From NCBI RefSeq assembly GCF_004361915.1, contig NZ_SNWP01000010.1, positions 1,204,050-1,268,049 on the forward strand: a stretch of DNA of 64,000 nt, in the 5' to 3' direction. This document shows positions 7,555-16,915 of this stretch, piece by piece. The translations under genes were made by a program, and so were the position numbers. A model generated the notes under the pieces. That model was given only the letters and a program-made list of their open reading frames with translations. It searched no databases and was not told the DNA's origin. Each line of letters opens with the position of its first letter. The first letter of the stretch is position 1. The DNA comes from Sediminibacterium goheungense (GTDB taxonomy: Bacteria; Bacteroidota; Bacteroidia; Chitinophagales; Chitinophagaceae).

Positions 7555-10500
7555 TTACATATTGCGTCTGTACTGGCCACCTACTTCATAGAGGGCATGG
7601 GTAATTTGTCCGAGTGAACAATATTTAACCGTATCCATTAAAGCTTCGAAGAGGTTACCGTTTTGTTTTGCCGTTTGCTTCAGCCTATCCAGTGCTTCCG
7701 CAGATTTTGCTTCATTGCGTTTCCAGAAAGCATGCAGGTTCTGTATCTGCTGTTCTTTTTCTTCAGTGGTAGAACGGATCACTTCACCGGGTAATATAGT
7801 CGGACTGCCTTTTTTATTCAGGAAGGTATTCACTCCTATCAGTGGCAGTTCGCCGGTATGTTTAAGGGTTTCATAGTAAAGGCTCTCTTCCTGAATTTTA
7901 TTACGCTGGTACATTCTTTCCATGGCCCCGAGTACACCACCTCTTTCACTGATTCTTTCAAACTCCATCAACACCGCTTCTTCCACGAGATCTGTGAGTT
8001 CTTCTACTGCAAAACTACCCTGGATAAAATTCTCGGTATTCGCAGATCCCAGTTCGCGGTTAATTATCAACTGTATAGCCATGGCCCTTCTTACACTTTC
8101 TTCTGTAGGGGTGGTAATGGCTTCATCGTAAGCATTTGTATGCAGACTATTACAGTTATCATAAATAGCATACAATGCCTGTAAAGTGGTTCTGATATCA
8201 TTAAAGTCAATCTCCTGCGCATGCAGGCTTCTTCCACTCGTTTGGATATGATACTTCAGTTTTTGTGAACGTTCATTACCCTTGTATTTCTGTTTCATGG
8301 CTTTAGCCCAGATACGTCTGGCCACACGACCAATCACACTGTATTCAGGATCCATACCATTGCTGAAGAAGAAAGAGAGATTGGGTGCAAAATCATCAAT
8401 ATGCATGCCACGGCTCAGGTAATATTCTACATAGGTAAAACCATTGGCCAGTGTAAAAGCCAGCTGTGTAATGGGGTTTGCCCCCGCTTCTGCAATATGA
8501 TAACCACTGATACTTACACTGTAAAAATTCCGCACTTTATGATCAATAAAGTAAGCCTGCACATCTCCCATAAGCTTCAGTGCAAATTCAGTTGAGAAGA
8601 TACAGGTATTCTGTGCCTGATCTTCTTTCAGTATATCTGCCTGTACCGTTCCCCTTACCTGCGACAGGGCTTCTGCTTTAATTTTGGCATATACATCAGC
8701 AGGTAACACTTCATCACCTGTTAAGCCAAGTAAACGAAGACCCAAACCATTATTGCCTTCCGGTAATCTTTCAGGTGAAGATGGGTTATAATAAACAGGT
8801 TTAGGGGCCTGCTTGTATTTATGGGTAAGTACTTCTTCCACTTTACCCCATAAACCATTCGCTTCAATATATTTCTCGCACAACTGATCAATAGCTGCAT
8901 TCATAAAAAATGCCAGCAGAATCGGCGCTGGACCATTGATGGTCATACTTACCGATGTTTTGGGATCACAGAGATCGAAACCGCTGTATAGTTTTTTTGC
9001 ATCATCAACCGTTGCAATACTAACACCACTGTTACCAATTTTTCCATAAATATCGGGGCGTACAGCCGGGTCCTCACCGTATAAGGTTACACTGTCGAAA
9101 GCGGTTGAGAGCCTGATGGCAGGCTGCCCTAAGGATACATAGTGAAAGCGTTTATTGGTTCTTTCCGGTCCACCTTCACCCGCAAACATACGGGTAGGAT
9201 CTTCACCCTGTCTTTTCAGTTCAAACACACCTGCTGTATATGGGAAGAAGCCAGGTACATTTTCCTGTAACTGCCAGCGAAGAATATCACCCCAGTCTTT
9301 GTATTTAGGTAATACTACTTTCGGAATGCGTGTTTTACTTAATGAAGTAGTGGTGAGTGGCTGCCTGATCACTTTATCACGCACTTTATATTCAAAGAAA
9401 TCAGCTGCATACTTTTTAACCAGTGAAGGCCATTCTTCAATCAGTTGTTTACAATCGGGATGTAATTGTTTTTCGAAAGCATGTTTCACTTCTTCCAGTT
9501 CCCTGGCCAATGCATCTTTTACAGATGATAAGGTGCCGGTTATCTGGTACAACTTACTGGCAATTGCTACCTGTTCATTCACCCATGTATCATAAGAACG
9601 GTTATTATCTGCAATCTCTGCAAGATATCGAACCCTTTTGGGTGGTATGATCTGCGATTTGGTAGTGGTATCCTGCTTGTGGCCCGTTTTTGAAAAACTA
9701 CCAAATACTACCTTGGTCTTTTGCTCAATAGAGAGCATGAGTTTTTCGAATAACGCATTTACACCGGCATCATTAAACTGTGCGGCAATGGTGCCTACAA
9801 TCGGTAGTTCCTCATCTGTAGCAGTCCACAAGTTATGGTTGCGTTTGTATTGCTTGCGCACATCGTGTAAAGCATCCAATGCGCCGGCTTTATCGAATTT
9901 ATTGATACATACCACATCGGCATAATCAAGCATATTGATCTTTTCAAGCTGTGAAGCCGCACCATATTCCGGTGTCATCACATACAAACTCACATCGCAG
10001 AAATCCAGTATCGATGCATCACTTTGTCCTACACCTGCCGATTCGAGGATAATAAAATCAAAAGCCGCCTTTTTACAGATATCAATCGCATCTTGCACAT
10101 GTGCACTTAAGGCGGTGTTGTCGTCACGAGTAGCAAGACTGCGCATATAAGCACGCGGATGAGAGATTGCATTCATTCTGATCCTGTCGCCCAGCAAAGC
10201 ACCCCCTGTTTTCTTTTTAGAAGGGTCCACTGAAATAACGGCAATGGTTTTGTCTTCAAAAAGTTGAAGGTATCTTCTTACAATCTCATCGGTAACCGAA
10301 CTTTTACCTGCGCCCCCCGTTCCCGTAATACCCAAAACAGGAATCTTCACTGTCTCTTTTTCCTTGTCCCCTTGTTCCTTATTGCCTTGTTCCTTCTCCC
10401 CATTATTTTCTGCATTGGTAATATGCCTTGCAATGGTTCTGATGTCTTTCACTTCACCTAATGTCATGGGTTGGGTATATACACCATTACCGTTCAGGTT

Positions 10501-10923
10501 AAAATCGCACTGGCGTATCACGTCTTCAATCATACCCTCGAGCCCCATTTTCCTGCCATCGTCCGGGCTGTAAATACGCGTAATACCATAATGATGGAGT
10601 TCTCGTATTTCTTCCGGCAGTATGGTTCCACCGCCGCCGCCAAATATTTTTATATGTCCGCATCCATTCTGGTCGAGCAGATCGCGCATATATTTAAAAA
10701 ACTCTACGTGCCCGCCCTGATAGCTGGTGATGGCAATGCCCTGCGCATCTTCTTCAATGGCACACTCCACTATTTCAGCCACACTTCTGTTATGTCCGAG
10801 ATGGATGATTTCGGCTCCTTTCGATTGTAAAATGCGACGCATAATATTGATGGCAGCATCGTGTCCGTCAAAAAGACTGGCTGCTGTTACTATGCGTATT
10901 TTATGCTTGGGTTGGTACGACAT
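7555..10923 (-). CDS. icmF: fused acyl-CoA mutase IcmF (B12, G-protein chaperone, mutase)
   Basis: A protein of 1,122 residues that joins three parts in the IcmF order: an N-terminal cobalamin-binding domain (DGHDAA near residue 20, then [10 protein letters not shown]), a MeaI-type P-loop GTPase ([12 protein letters not shown] near residue 205, later NKFD), and a C-terminal mutase TIM barrel with its [14 protein letters not shown] region. IcmF interconverts isobutyryl-CoA and n-butyryl-CoA, while the G domain guards cofactor loading. Side activities on related branched acyl-CoAs are known for the family. The ATG at 10923 is preferred over the upstream GTG. A low-complexity linker (about residues 172-192, KEQG repeats) separates the first two domains. 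A promoter is visible upstream. Confidence 0.93.
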   Translation of the reverse strand: MSYQPKHKIRIVTAASLFDGHDAAINIMRRILQSKGAEIIHLGHNRSVAEIVECAIEEDAQGIAITSYQGGHVEFFKYMRDLLDQNGCGHIKIFGGGGGTILPEEIRELHHYGITRIYSPDDGRKMGLEGMIEDVIRQCDFNLNGNGVYTQPMTLGEVKDIRTIARHITNAENNGEKEQGNKEQGDKEKETVKIPVLGITGTGGAGKSSVTDEIVRRYLQLFEDKTIAVISVDPSKKKTGGALLGDRIRMNAISHPRAYMRSLATRDDNTALSAHVQDAIDICKKAAFDFIILESAGVGQSDASILDFCDVSLYVMTPEYGAASQLEKINMLDYADVVCINKFDKAGALDALHDVRKQYKRNHNLWTATDEELPIVGTIAAQFNDAGVNALFEKLMLSIEQKTKVVFGSFSKTGHKQDTTTKSQIIPPKRVRYLAEIADNNRSYDTWVNEQVAIASKLYQITGTLSSVKDALARELEEVKHAFEKQLHPDCKQLIEEWPSLVKKYAADFFEYKVRDKVIRQPLTTTSLSKTRIPKVVLPKYKDWGDILRWQLQENVPGFFPYTAGVFELKRQGEDPTRMFAGEGGPERTNKRFHYVSLGQPAIRLSTAFDSVTLYGEDPAVRPDIYGKIGNSGVSIATVDDAKKLYSGFDLCDPKTSVSMTINGPAPILLAFFMNAAIDQLCEKYIEANGLWGKVEEVLTHKYKQAPKPVYYNPSSPERLPEGNNGLGLRLLGLTGDEVLPADVYAKIKAEALSQVRGTVQADILKEDQAQNTCIFSTEFALKLMGDVQAYFIDHKVRNFYSVSISGYHIAEAGANPITQLAFTLANGFTYVEYYLSRGMHIDDFAPNLSFFFSNGMDPEYSVIGRVARRIWAKAMKQKYKGNERSQKLKYHIQTSGRSLHAQEIDFNDIRTTLQALYAIYDNCNSLHTNAYDEAITTPTEESVRRAMAIQLIINRELGSANTENFIQGSFAVEELTDLVEEAVLMEFERISERGGVLGAMERMYQRNKIQEESLYYETLKHTGELPLIGVNTFLNKKGSPTILPGEVIRSTTEEKEQQIQNLHAFWKRNEAKSAEALDRLKQTAKQNGNLFEALMDTVKYCSLGQITHALYEVGGQYRRNM

Positions 10924-10945
10924 GTCCTTTCTTTTCACTGAGTGG

Positions 10946-10978
10946 CAAATTTACAGTTTTCAGCCGAATGGTTAACAA
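10946..10978 (-). promoter_or_regulatory. Bacteroidetes-type promoter of icmF
   Basis: On the minus strand a TTG (10976-10978) is followed after 22 bases by TAAATTTG (10946-10953), a perfect TAnnTTTG -7 box. The start codon is 22 bases further on. Box sequence and spacing fit the known Bacteroidetes RpoD promoter pattern. Confidence 0.6.
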
Positions 10979-11018
10979 TCGTTAGTTTTTTGATGCCTAA
11001 GTTTACAAAAACATTCGA

Positions 11019-11960
11019 ATGGCTTTCCATATACAAGAAGAAGGGATTGGCAATGAAAAAAAGCTGATATTAACGCAGGAACAGACTGGCACTAGCGCAG
11101 AAATTTTTTGTTTCGGTGCCTTATTGAATGCTTTTACGGTGCAATCAGGTACGGATAAGATCAATGTGATTGACGGATTTACAGATGTGGCCCATGCCAG
11201 GGCCGATATGAACAATGGCTTCAAAAGCGCCAAATTAAGTCCCTTCGTATGCCGTATGCACAAAGGCGCTTATCATTTTGGTGAAACGGATTATACCATT
11301 GAAGGTTTTTATTTAAACGGACATGCCATTCATGGTCTTTTATGCCATGCAGATTTTTCGATTATAGATAAAGGTGCTGATACCGATAAAGCCTGGGTAA
11401 CACTACAGCACCAATACAAGGCAACAGATAAAGGCTACCCCTTTACCTATACACTGGTGGTTACCTGGAGCCTGTATGCCCATAACCGGTTAACAGTGAG
11501 TACCGTTGCCACCAACCTGCACAACAGTACCATACCTTTTTCAGATGGCTGGCATCCTTATTTTGCAACAGACAGCAGTATTGATGAATCATCTTTATTA
11601 TTTAACACAGATAGAAAACTGATTTTCGATGCAGATTTATTGCCAACAGGTGCCGAAGAAAAAGATGACAGGTTTGTGAATGGTACTATATTAAAGGGTA
11701 TTGAACTCGATAATTGTTTTGCATTACCTGCCAACGAAAAAGGCATCTGTGTACTGCAGGGAAAAAAAATCAGTATCCGTATAGAACCAGATACAGCTTA
11801 TCCATATTTACAGGTGTATACACCGCCTCACAGAAAAAGTATTGCTATTGAAAACCTGAGTGCAGCACCAGATACTTTTAATAATAAAATCGGCATCCGT
11901 TACCTGGAACCGGGTGAAACAGCGGTTTTTAGTACGGGTTATCAGGTGGTGCTTTGGTAA
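11019..11960 (+). CDS. aldose 1-epimerase family protein (cytoplasmic)
   Basis: A 313-residue protein of the galactose mutarotase fold without a signal peptide. Family landmarks are the early AHARADMNNGFKSAKLSPF, the GYPFTYTLVVTWSL strand, the His-containing FSDGWHPYF, and the C-terminal IAIENLSAAPDTFNN. It probably interconverts the alpha and beta anomers of a hexose or a related sugar inside the cell. It is divergent from icmF with 95 bases between the starts, and convergent with ridA. A second, lipid-anchored family member sits at 47.7 kb in the arabinose locus, so this copy probably has a different sugar or a housekeeping role. Confidence 0.85.
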   Translation: MAFHIQEEGIGNEKKLILTQEQTGTSAEIFCFGALLNAFTVQSGTDKINVIDGFTDVAHARADMNNGFKSAKLSPFVCRMHKGAYHFGETDYTIEGFYLNGHAIHGLLCHADFSIIDKGADTDKAWVTLQHQYKATDKGYPFTYTLVVTWSLYAHNRLTVSTVATNLHNSTIPFSDGWHPYFATDSSIDESSLLFNTDRKLIFDADLLPTGAEEKDDRFVNGTILKGIELDNCFALPANEKGICVLQGKKISIRIEPDTAYPYLQVYTPPHRKSIAIENLSAAPDTFNNKIGIRYLEPGETAVFSTGYQVVLW

Positions 11961-12104
11961 TTGAGGTTTTACTGAATGGGAATTTTTTTGCAGGTCCAAA
12001 GAACTCCTTCGGAGGAGAAGGGGGAGAGGGAGTTGGGAAAACCTGCCTAGCTGAATGTAAAACCCTGTTCCGAATCAAACAGAATAAAAGAGATAGAAAT
12101 ATGG

Positions 12105-12167
12105 AACACAGATTTTCATGATGATGATTGATCATGAAAATACTTGAAAATCATGAAAATCTGTGTT
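12105..12167. repeat. word-repeat palindrome (word ATCATGAAAAT)
   Basis: An 18-base arm at 12105-12122 is the exact reverse complement of 12150-12167. The same word occurs once more between them (12131-12141). The element lies between two convergent genes and may form a strong hairpin. It resembles dispersed intergenic repeats of Bacteroidetes genomes. Confidence 0.7.
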
Positions 12168-12241
12168 CTGTCAATACAGCTCCCCTTATTTCCTGATATG
12201 AATCGCTGAGACTTTATATACAAGAGAGTATGGGCTGATGA

Positions 12242-12628
12242 TTATAAATCTACCACAGCAATCATGCTGATTTCTACATTTACATTTCTGGGTAAAGTTT
12301 TTACAGCCACGGTTTCGCGTGCAGGATAGTCGCCTTTGAAATAAGATCCATACACTTCATTTACTTCCGCGAAATGAGCCATATCACTTAAAAAGATGGT
12401 GGTTTTCACTACATGCTCAAAAGTAATATGCGCTTCTTCCAGTACCGCAGCCAGGTTCTGCATTACACGATGTGTTTCTGTTTTCAGGTCGCTGGTTAGT
12501 AGTTCTCCGGTGGCAGGGTCAAATGCTACCTGACCACTGAGGTATACCATACCATTGGCTTTTATGGCCTGGTTATAAGGACCAATGGGTGCAGGTGCTT
12601 TATCGGTTTTAATGATTTGTTTCGACAT
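12242..12628 (-). CDS. ridA: RidA family enamine/imine deaminase
   Basis: A 128-residue protein of the YjgF/YER057c/UK114 family. The start is taken at MSKQIIKTDKAP (12628), which gives the usual RidA length; the longer frame adds 15 residues and is not expected. An AG-rich stretch lies 5-15 bases upstream. Key residues are the substrate-binding Arg in PARETVAV (residue 104, equivalent to Arg105 of the Escherichia coli protein) and the Glu in VEISMIAV. RidA hydrolyses reactive enamines and imines such as 2-aminoacrylate made by PLP enzymes. It is divergent from the next gene with 67 bases between the starts. Confidence 0.93.
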   Translation of the reverse strand: MSKQIIKTDKAPAPIGPYNQAIKANGMVYLSGQVAFDPATGELLTSDLKTETHRVMQNLAAVLEEAHITFEHVVKTTIFLSDMAHFAEVNEVYGSYFKGDYPARETVAVKTLPRNVNVEISMIAVVDL

Positions 12629-12683
12629 AGTCTCTTTTCTTTTGTGACCGGCAAATTGGTGTTTTTCTATCAACTCACCAACC

Positions 12684-12691
12684 TAAATTTG
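12684..12691 (+). promoter_or_regulatory. TAAATTTG -7 box almost touching a start codon
   Basis: A perfect TAnnTTTG box ends only 4 bases before the ATG at 12696. Transcription would begin at or next to the start codon, giving a leaderless or near-leaderless message. No well-spaced TTG is seen upstream (the nearest is about 25 bases away). Confidence 0.45.
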
Positions 12692-12695
12692 CGGT

Positions 12696-13319
12696 ATGCA
12701 AATAGTGGTAAAAGCCTCTCCTCAGCAACAAAAAGCTTTTCTTTCCAAAACATGGCCTGCCGGCTGCCATATTTATTGGTATGGTACGGATACACTGCCT
12801 GAAAAAGCCGATGCATGGTTCGATCTTTCCTGTGAAGAAGAAGGACCCGCTTTTGCCACACGCACCCATACAATCGTCTTTGCCAATGCGGTATTGCTTA
12901 CCAATGCTTCTTTACCTGAGCACTATGTGCGTATCAATGGCTGGCAGGGCTTTTTGGAAAGACCTGTACTAGAAATAGCAGCAACTGCCCATTTACAGGC
13001 TGTACAAGCCATTATGGATCAGCTTAACTGGACTTTTACTGTGGCACCCGATGAACCCGGAATGATTGCCGCAAGAATCATCGCCATGATTATCAATGAA
13101 GCCTATTTTGCATTGGGTGAAGAAGTAAGCAGCAAGTCAGATATAGATACGGCCATGAAACTCGGTACCAATTATCCTTATGGTCCTTTTGAATGGTGCG
13201 AAAAAATAGGTATCCAGCCTATTTATCGCCTGCTCACCATACTTGCTGAAGAAGATGAACGATACCAGCCTGCACCTGCCCTGGCTGCCGAATTTGCTGA
13301 ATACAAAATAACTGCATGA
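12696..13319 (+). CDS. protein with lone 3-hydroxyacyl-CoA dehydrogenase C-terminal domain
   Basis: A 207-residue cytoplasmic protein. The first 100 residues look like a reduced, degenerate Rossmann-like part without the GxGxxG motif. The last 100 residues match the HCDH C-terminal domain: PGMIAARIIAMIINEAYFALGEEVSS, then DIDTAMKLGTNYPYGPFEW. Without an NAD-binding loop it is unlikely to be a full dehydrogenase. It may bind acyl-CoA or act as a partner. Its stop overlaps the tsaB start as ATGA, so the two are translationally coupled. The ATG is almost joined to a -7 box, so the first codon should be regarded as provisional. Confidence 0.75.
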   Translation: MQIVVKASPQQQKAFLSKTWPAGCHIYWYGTDTLPEKADAWFDLSCEEEGPAFATRTHTIVFANAVLLTNASLPEHYVRINGWQGFLERPVLEIAATAHLQAVQAIMDQLNWTFTVAPDEPGMIAARIIAMIINEAYFALGEEVSSKSDIDTAMKLGTNYPYGPFEWCEKIGIQPIYRLLTILAEEDERYQPAPALAAEFAEYKITA

Positions 13320-13990
13320 GTTATATCCTGAATATAGATACGGCTACTGAAACAGCTGGTGTGTGTTTGAGCCATGATCAGGCAATACTGGCTCAATTGA
13401 GCAATACTGATCAAAAAAACCATGCTGCTTTTATTCAGCCTGCCATTGCATCTATCATGCAGGAAACCGATCTAAATCTTACAGATATTGATGCAGTTGC
13501 AGTAACTGCCGGCCCCGGCAGTTATACAGGTTTAAGGGTAGGTATGGCAACGGCAAAGGGTATTTGTTTTGCACTTGATAAACCACTTATTACCATCAAT
13601 ACCCTCGAAGTGATGGCACTTGCAGCCATAGAAAGTGCAGACAATGAAGTAACTGCTTTCTGCCCTTTAATTGACGCCAGACGTATGGAGGTTTTCACCG
13701 CCATCTATGACCATTCGCTGACTATGCTCCTCGAACCTCAGGCCATGGTGCTGGAAGAACAATCGTTTGCAGACTTCCTCGATAAAAACATTATGCTCTT
13801 CTCCGGAAGCGGCATGAAAAAATTAAGCAAAATTTCAGGTCACCCAAATGCACGTTTTACTGAAGTACAGCACCATGCCGCACAGCTCGCCAAATTAGCT
13901 CTTAAAGCCTTTAGTAACAAGCATTTCGCAGATCTGGCTTATAGTGAGCCCTTGTATCTGAAACCTTTTTTCGACACTTCAAAAAAATAA
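13316..13990 (+). CDS. tsaB: TsaB, tRNA threonylcarbamoyladenosine complex subunit
   Basis: A 224-residue ASKHA-fold protein. Landmarks are the N-terminal NIDTATETAGVCLS phosphate-1 region, the NHAAFIQPAI segment with its His, and the family signature AVTAGPGSYTGLRVGMATAKGI. TsaB scaffolds TsaD and TsaE in forming t6A37 on ANN-decoding tRNAs. The length is normal. The start codon overlaps the stop of the HCDH-domain gene by 4 bases. The C-terminal part is short of the extra tail seen in some family members, which is usual in Bacteroidetes. Confidence 0.93.
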   Translation: MSYILNIDTATETAGVCLSHDQAILAQLSNTDQKNHAAFIQPAIASIMQETDLNLTDIDAVAVTAGPGSYTGLRVGMATAKGICFALDKPLITINTLEVMALAAIESADNEVTAFCPLIDARRMEVFTAIYDHSLTMLLEPQAMVLEEQSFADFLDKNIMLFSGSGMKKLSKISGHPNARFTEVQHHAAQLAKLALKAFSNKHFADLAYSEPLYLKPFFDTSKK

Positions 13991-14103
13991 GGTTTCACGC
14001 ATGTTTTCAGGTATATGAAAATTATACAATAAAACTATCAGGAAAGTCGTATCTTTATAAGTGCAATTTTAGTTTGTTAACCCCCCATCATAACTTAATT
14101 GTC

Positions 14104-14439
14104 ATGAGTCAATCATTGCAATCCGTTGTATTAAACAACGGCAAAAATGCGATAAAGGTGGACTTCCTTCACACAAAGAAGGCTGCCCTTATCCTCCGTT
14201 CAATCAACCACAAGCTCCGACAGCAAATCATTAAATTACTTGACGATCATCAAAAAATGACGGTTACGGAAATTTATGTAAAGCTTCGCCTGGAGCAGTC
14301 TGTAGCCTCGCAACACCTTGCCATCCTCCGACGAGCCGGTATTGTAAGTACTACAAGAGACGGTAAATTCATCTTCTACTCCGTAAACTACAGTCGATTA
14401 ACAGAAGTTGTTGGCTTTGTAGAATCACTGGTTGGTTGA
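14104..14439 (+). CDS. ArsR/SmtB-family transcriptional regulator without cysteines
   Basis: A 111-residue winged-helix repressor. The ATG at 14104 is preferred; the longer frame would need a TTG start. After an N-terminal extension come the ArsR helices ALILRSINHKLRQQIIKLL, the recognition helix QSVASQHLAILRRAGI, and the wing STTRDGKFIFYSVN. It contains no cysteine at all, so it cannot sense by the dithiol chemistry of BigR or SqrR nor by the CxC metal site of ArsR. Its gene lies 87 bases upstream of a persulfide dioxygenase-rhodanese gene, a frequent pairing for sulfide-responsive ArsR proteins. Control of that gene is a reasonable inference. Confidence 0.88.
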   Translation: MSQSLQSVVLNNGKNAIKVDFLHTKKAALILRSINHKLRQQIIKLLDDHQKMTVTEIYVKLRLEQSVASQHLAILRRAGIVSTTRDGKFIFYSVNYSRLTEVVGFVESLVG

Positions 14440-14503
14440 CAGTTTAACTGACATTACGCCTGTTTTTCCGTTATTGATAAGGGTCTGGCCTGATCCTTGG
14501 TCG

Positions 14504-14511
14504 TATCTTTG
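14504..14511 (+). promoter_or_regulatory. possible -7 box upstream of the persulfide dioxygenase gene
   Basis: TATCTTTG fits TAnnTTTG and lies 15 bases before the ATG at 14527. A related TCGTATCTTT block also lies upstream of the arsR-type gene (14047-14056). The nearest upstream TTG is 27 bases away, longer than usual. Confidence 0.35.
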
Positions 14512-14526
14512 CCTAAACTCGCGAAT

Positions 14527-15942
14527 ATGTTTGTAAAACAATTATATACCAGCTGTTTAAGTGAAGCTGCTTATTATATCGAAAGTAATGGCATTGCTGC
14601 TGTTATTGACCCTATGCGCGATATTGAAGAATATCTGGCACTGGCCAAAGAGCGTAACAGTAAGATCCAATACATTTTCGAAACCCATTTTCATGCCGAC
14701 TTTATCAGCGGACATCTCGATCTGGCAGCTGCCACCGGTGCCAGCATTGTATATGGTCCGGGTACAGAAACACGTTTTCCTGTGCATGTTGCCAGTGACG
14801 GTGAAATATTTGAAATAGGTAAACTCACTGTTCAGGTACTGCATACACCTGGCCATACACTGGAAAGTAGTTGTTACCTGCTGAAAGACGAGACGGGTAA
14901 AGACTATGCCATCTTTACTGGTGATACCCTCTTTGTTGGTGACGTGGGCCGACCCGACCTCGCCCAAAAAACCAATGAAATTACCATGGATGACCTTGCA
15001 GGTATGATGTACGACAGTCTGCAACATAAAATCATGCCCTTGGCCGATGAGGTGATTGTATACCCTGCACATGGTGCTGGTAGCAGCTGTGGTAAAAACC
15101 TCGGCCCTGAAACCTTCAGTACCATCGGCGAACAAAAAGCCGGCAATTACGCTTTACAACAACAGAGCAAAGAAGATTTTATCAAAGCAGTAACCGATGG
15201 ATTGGCTGCTCCCCCGCAATACTTTCCCATCAACGCAAAAATTAATAAAGAAGGATACGATAACCTCGATGCCATACTCAGCAAAGGCATGACCGCACTC
15301 GATATTCCTGCTTTCAAAATAAAAGCCAAAGAACCCAACGTTATCATTGTAGATACCAGAAAAGCCAATGTATTTACTGAAGGTTTTGTACCGGGTTCTG
15401 TTTTTATTGGTCTCGAAGGCCGCTTTGCTGAATGGGCTGGTAGTCTTTTACCTTTTGATCATGAGATTCTGTTGGTAACAGAAGAAGGAAAAGAAAAAGA
15501 AAGTATTGTTCGACTCGCCCGTGTTGGCTTTGAAAAATTCGGCGGACACCTGGCTGGCGGTTTTAACAACTGGAAAAAGAATGATCAGCCAATCGATATG
15601 ATCATCGATGTAGAAGCCGATGAATTGGCCATGGATATGCCTTTTGATGATCAGTTAGTGATTGTTGACGTAAGAAAAGTACCTGAATACGCAGACGGAC
15701 ATATTAAAGAAGCACTCAACATTCCTTTGGATGAACTGGCCGACCCCGGCAGTATGGCCAACCTCGAAGACAACCACAATATTTATGTTCACTGCGCAGG
15801 AGGCTATAGAAGTGTGATTGCTGTTTCACTCATGAAAAGACAAGGCATACACAACCTCAGAAATGTTGTAGGCGGCTGGGGTCAAATAAAAGAACTCTCA
15901 GATAAATTTACTTTCGAAAAATCGAAGGAAGTATTGAATTGA
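14527..15942 (+). CDS. CstB-like persulfide dioxygenase with pseudo-rhodanese and rhodanese
   Basis: A 471-residue cytoplasmic enzyme, with the ATG at 14527 chosen over an upstream TTG. Residues 1-250 form a metallo-beta-lactamase-fold persulfide dioxygenase with THFHADFISGH, the HTPGHT turn and TGDTLFVGDVGRPD. Residues 260-360 form a rhodanese-like domain whose active-site loop (VTEEGKEKES) has no cysteine. Residues 365-471 form a second rhodanese with an intact loop, VHCAGGYRS. This order (dioxygenase, pseudo-rhodanese, rhodanese) is that of staphylococcal CstB, which turns persulfide into thiosulfate. The likely role is detoxifying sulfide or low-molecular-weight persulfides. An ArsR-type gene precedes it. 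Confidence 0.88.
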   Translation: MFVKQLYTSCLSEAAYYIESNGIAAVIDPMRDIEEYLALAKERNSKIQYIFETHFHADFISGHLDLAAATGASIVYGPGTETRFPVHVASDGEIFEIGKLTVQVLHTPGHTLESSCYLLKDETGKDYAIFTGDTLFVGDVGRPDLAQKTNEITMDDLAGMMYDSLQHKIMPLADEVIVYPAHGAGSSCGKNLGPETFSTIGEQKAGNYALQQQSKEDFIKAVTDGLAAPPQYFPINAKINKEGYDNLDAILSKGMTALDIPAFKIKAKEPNVIIVDTRKANVFTEGFVPGSVFIGLEGRFAEWAGSLLPFDHEILLVTEEGKEKESIVRLARVGFEKFGGHLAGGFNNWKKNDQPIDMIIDVEADELAMDMPFDDQLVIVDVRKVPEYADGHIKEALNIPLDELADPGSMANLEDNHNIYVHCAGGYRSVIAVSLMKRQGIHNLRNVVGGWGQIKELSDKFTFEKSKEVLN

Positions 15943-16017
15943 TCGCAGATGTCAGATCTCAGATCTAATATCCCGTATGTGGTATTGTCATAAATCTGAT
16001 ATCTGCGATCTGACATC
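15941..16017. repeat. word-repeat palindrome (word CAGATGT/CAGATCT)
   Basis: Left arm 15941-15957 pairs with 15994-16010 with a single mismatch. Both arms and the 3' flank are made of variants of a short CAGAT word. The element fills the whole gap between two convergent genes and probably serves as a two-way terminator. Confidence 0.65.
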
Positions 16018-16908
16018 TTACATCTGCTCCACCATCAGGTGCTTGTACTTTTCGTATTCATGCGACCACTTCCATCTTCTATGGCTCCATAGATAGTTGG
16101 CAGGCATTTTGCGAACGGAGTCTTCAACTTTTCTTACCAGCAGTTGGGTAAGTACACCATCTGCATACTCGTTGGGTTCTGTGGTAATTAATTCAAAATC
16201 GAGACGGTAGTAGCCACGTTTTACTTTGTAAAAATTGGCATATACAATAGCTGTATGGTTCATTTTGGCACCTTTTTCCGGACCGCGCGCAAAGGGAGCA
16301 GGCTTGCCGAAGAAGTGGGTCCAGTAAGCTTTACCGGGATTACCTGGGTTCTGGTCTGCTACCAAACCAAGGGCATAACGGTTTTTGGCATAGAAGTGAA
16401 AATTGTTCTTGAACTCATTGGCCGGCACAAGTAAGGTGCCAAATTTTGTGCGCAGTTTATAAATTAATTTATCAAAGATTTTATTACTCAGGGGCATGTA
16501 TACTCCTATAAAGGGAAATTTACTGTCCAGCGAAACACCCAGGTTCGCAAACTCCCAGTTGAAATAATGTCCTGCAACAATCTGTACATTCTGCTTGCCG
16601 GCATATAAATCATTCAGCACCTCGATATTTACCGTAAACCTTTTTCTAAAACTTGTTTCCGAAACAGAAAGCAGTTTAATGGTTTCAATAAAGCTGTCGA
16701 TAAAATTGTGGTAAAAGTCTTTTGCAATCCTTGTTCTTTCTTCCACCGTTTTTTCAGGGAAAGCTATCTCAAGATTCTGGAATACTACTTTTTTACGGTA
16801 GCCGATGATATAATATACCAGCAAATACAACCCATCCGAAATCAGGTACAAAACCCGCCAGGGCAGTAAGGATAAAAGATAAAAAATACCGTAGACGATG
16901 GGGTACAT
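16018..16908 (-). CDS. LpxL/HtrB-like lysophospholipid or lipid A acyltransferase
   Basis: A 296-residue membrane-associated acyltransferase of the LpxL/HtrB family. The start is placed at MYPIVYGIFYLLSLL (16908). The longer frame reads through a direct repeat and yields KKSKIKKSKIKKS, which looks artificial. An N-terminal membrane segment covers residues 3-35. The catalytic HX4D/E motif appears as GHYFNWE, followed by VADQNPGNPGKAYWTHFFG and the YANFYKVKRGYYRL strand. The enzyme would add a secondary acyl chain to lipid A at the inner membrane; other acceptors are possible in Bacteroidetes. It lies downstream of nadB with a palindromic repeat between. Confidence 0.88.
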   Translation of the reverse strand: MYPIVYGIFYLLSLLPWRVLYLISDGLYLLVYYIIGYRKKVVFQNLEIAFPEKTVEERTRIAKDFYHNFIDSFIETIKLLSVSETSFRKRFTVNIEVLNDLYAGKQNVQIVAGHYFNWEFANLGVSLDSKFPFIGVYMPLSNKIFDKLIYKLRTKFGTLLVPANEFKNNFHFYAKNRYALGLVADQNPGNPGKAYWTHFFGKPAPFARGPEKGAKMNHTAIVYANFYKVKRGYYRLDFELITTEPNEYADGVLTQLLVRKVEDSVRKMPANYLWSHRRWKWSHEYEKYKHLMVEQM

Positions 16909-16915
16909 AGGGATG

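Noticed and set aside
9155-9595. Plus-strand open frames inside icmF
   Set aside because: They are shadows of a long, well-conserved gene on the other strand and have no domain of their own.
12105-12167. CRISPR-like repeat
   Set aside because: Only three copies of a short word, no regular spacers, no cas genes. It is a palindromic word repeat.
14074-14103. TTG start for the ArsR-type regulator, and a similar upstream start (14497) for the persulfide dioxygenase
   Set aside because: An ATG follows within 30 bases in both cases and fits the family lengths better.
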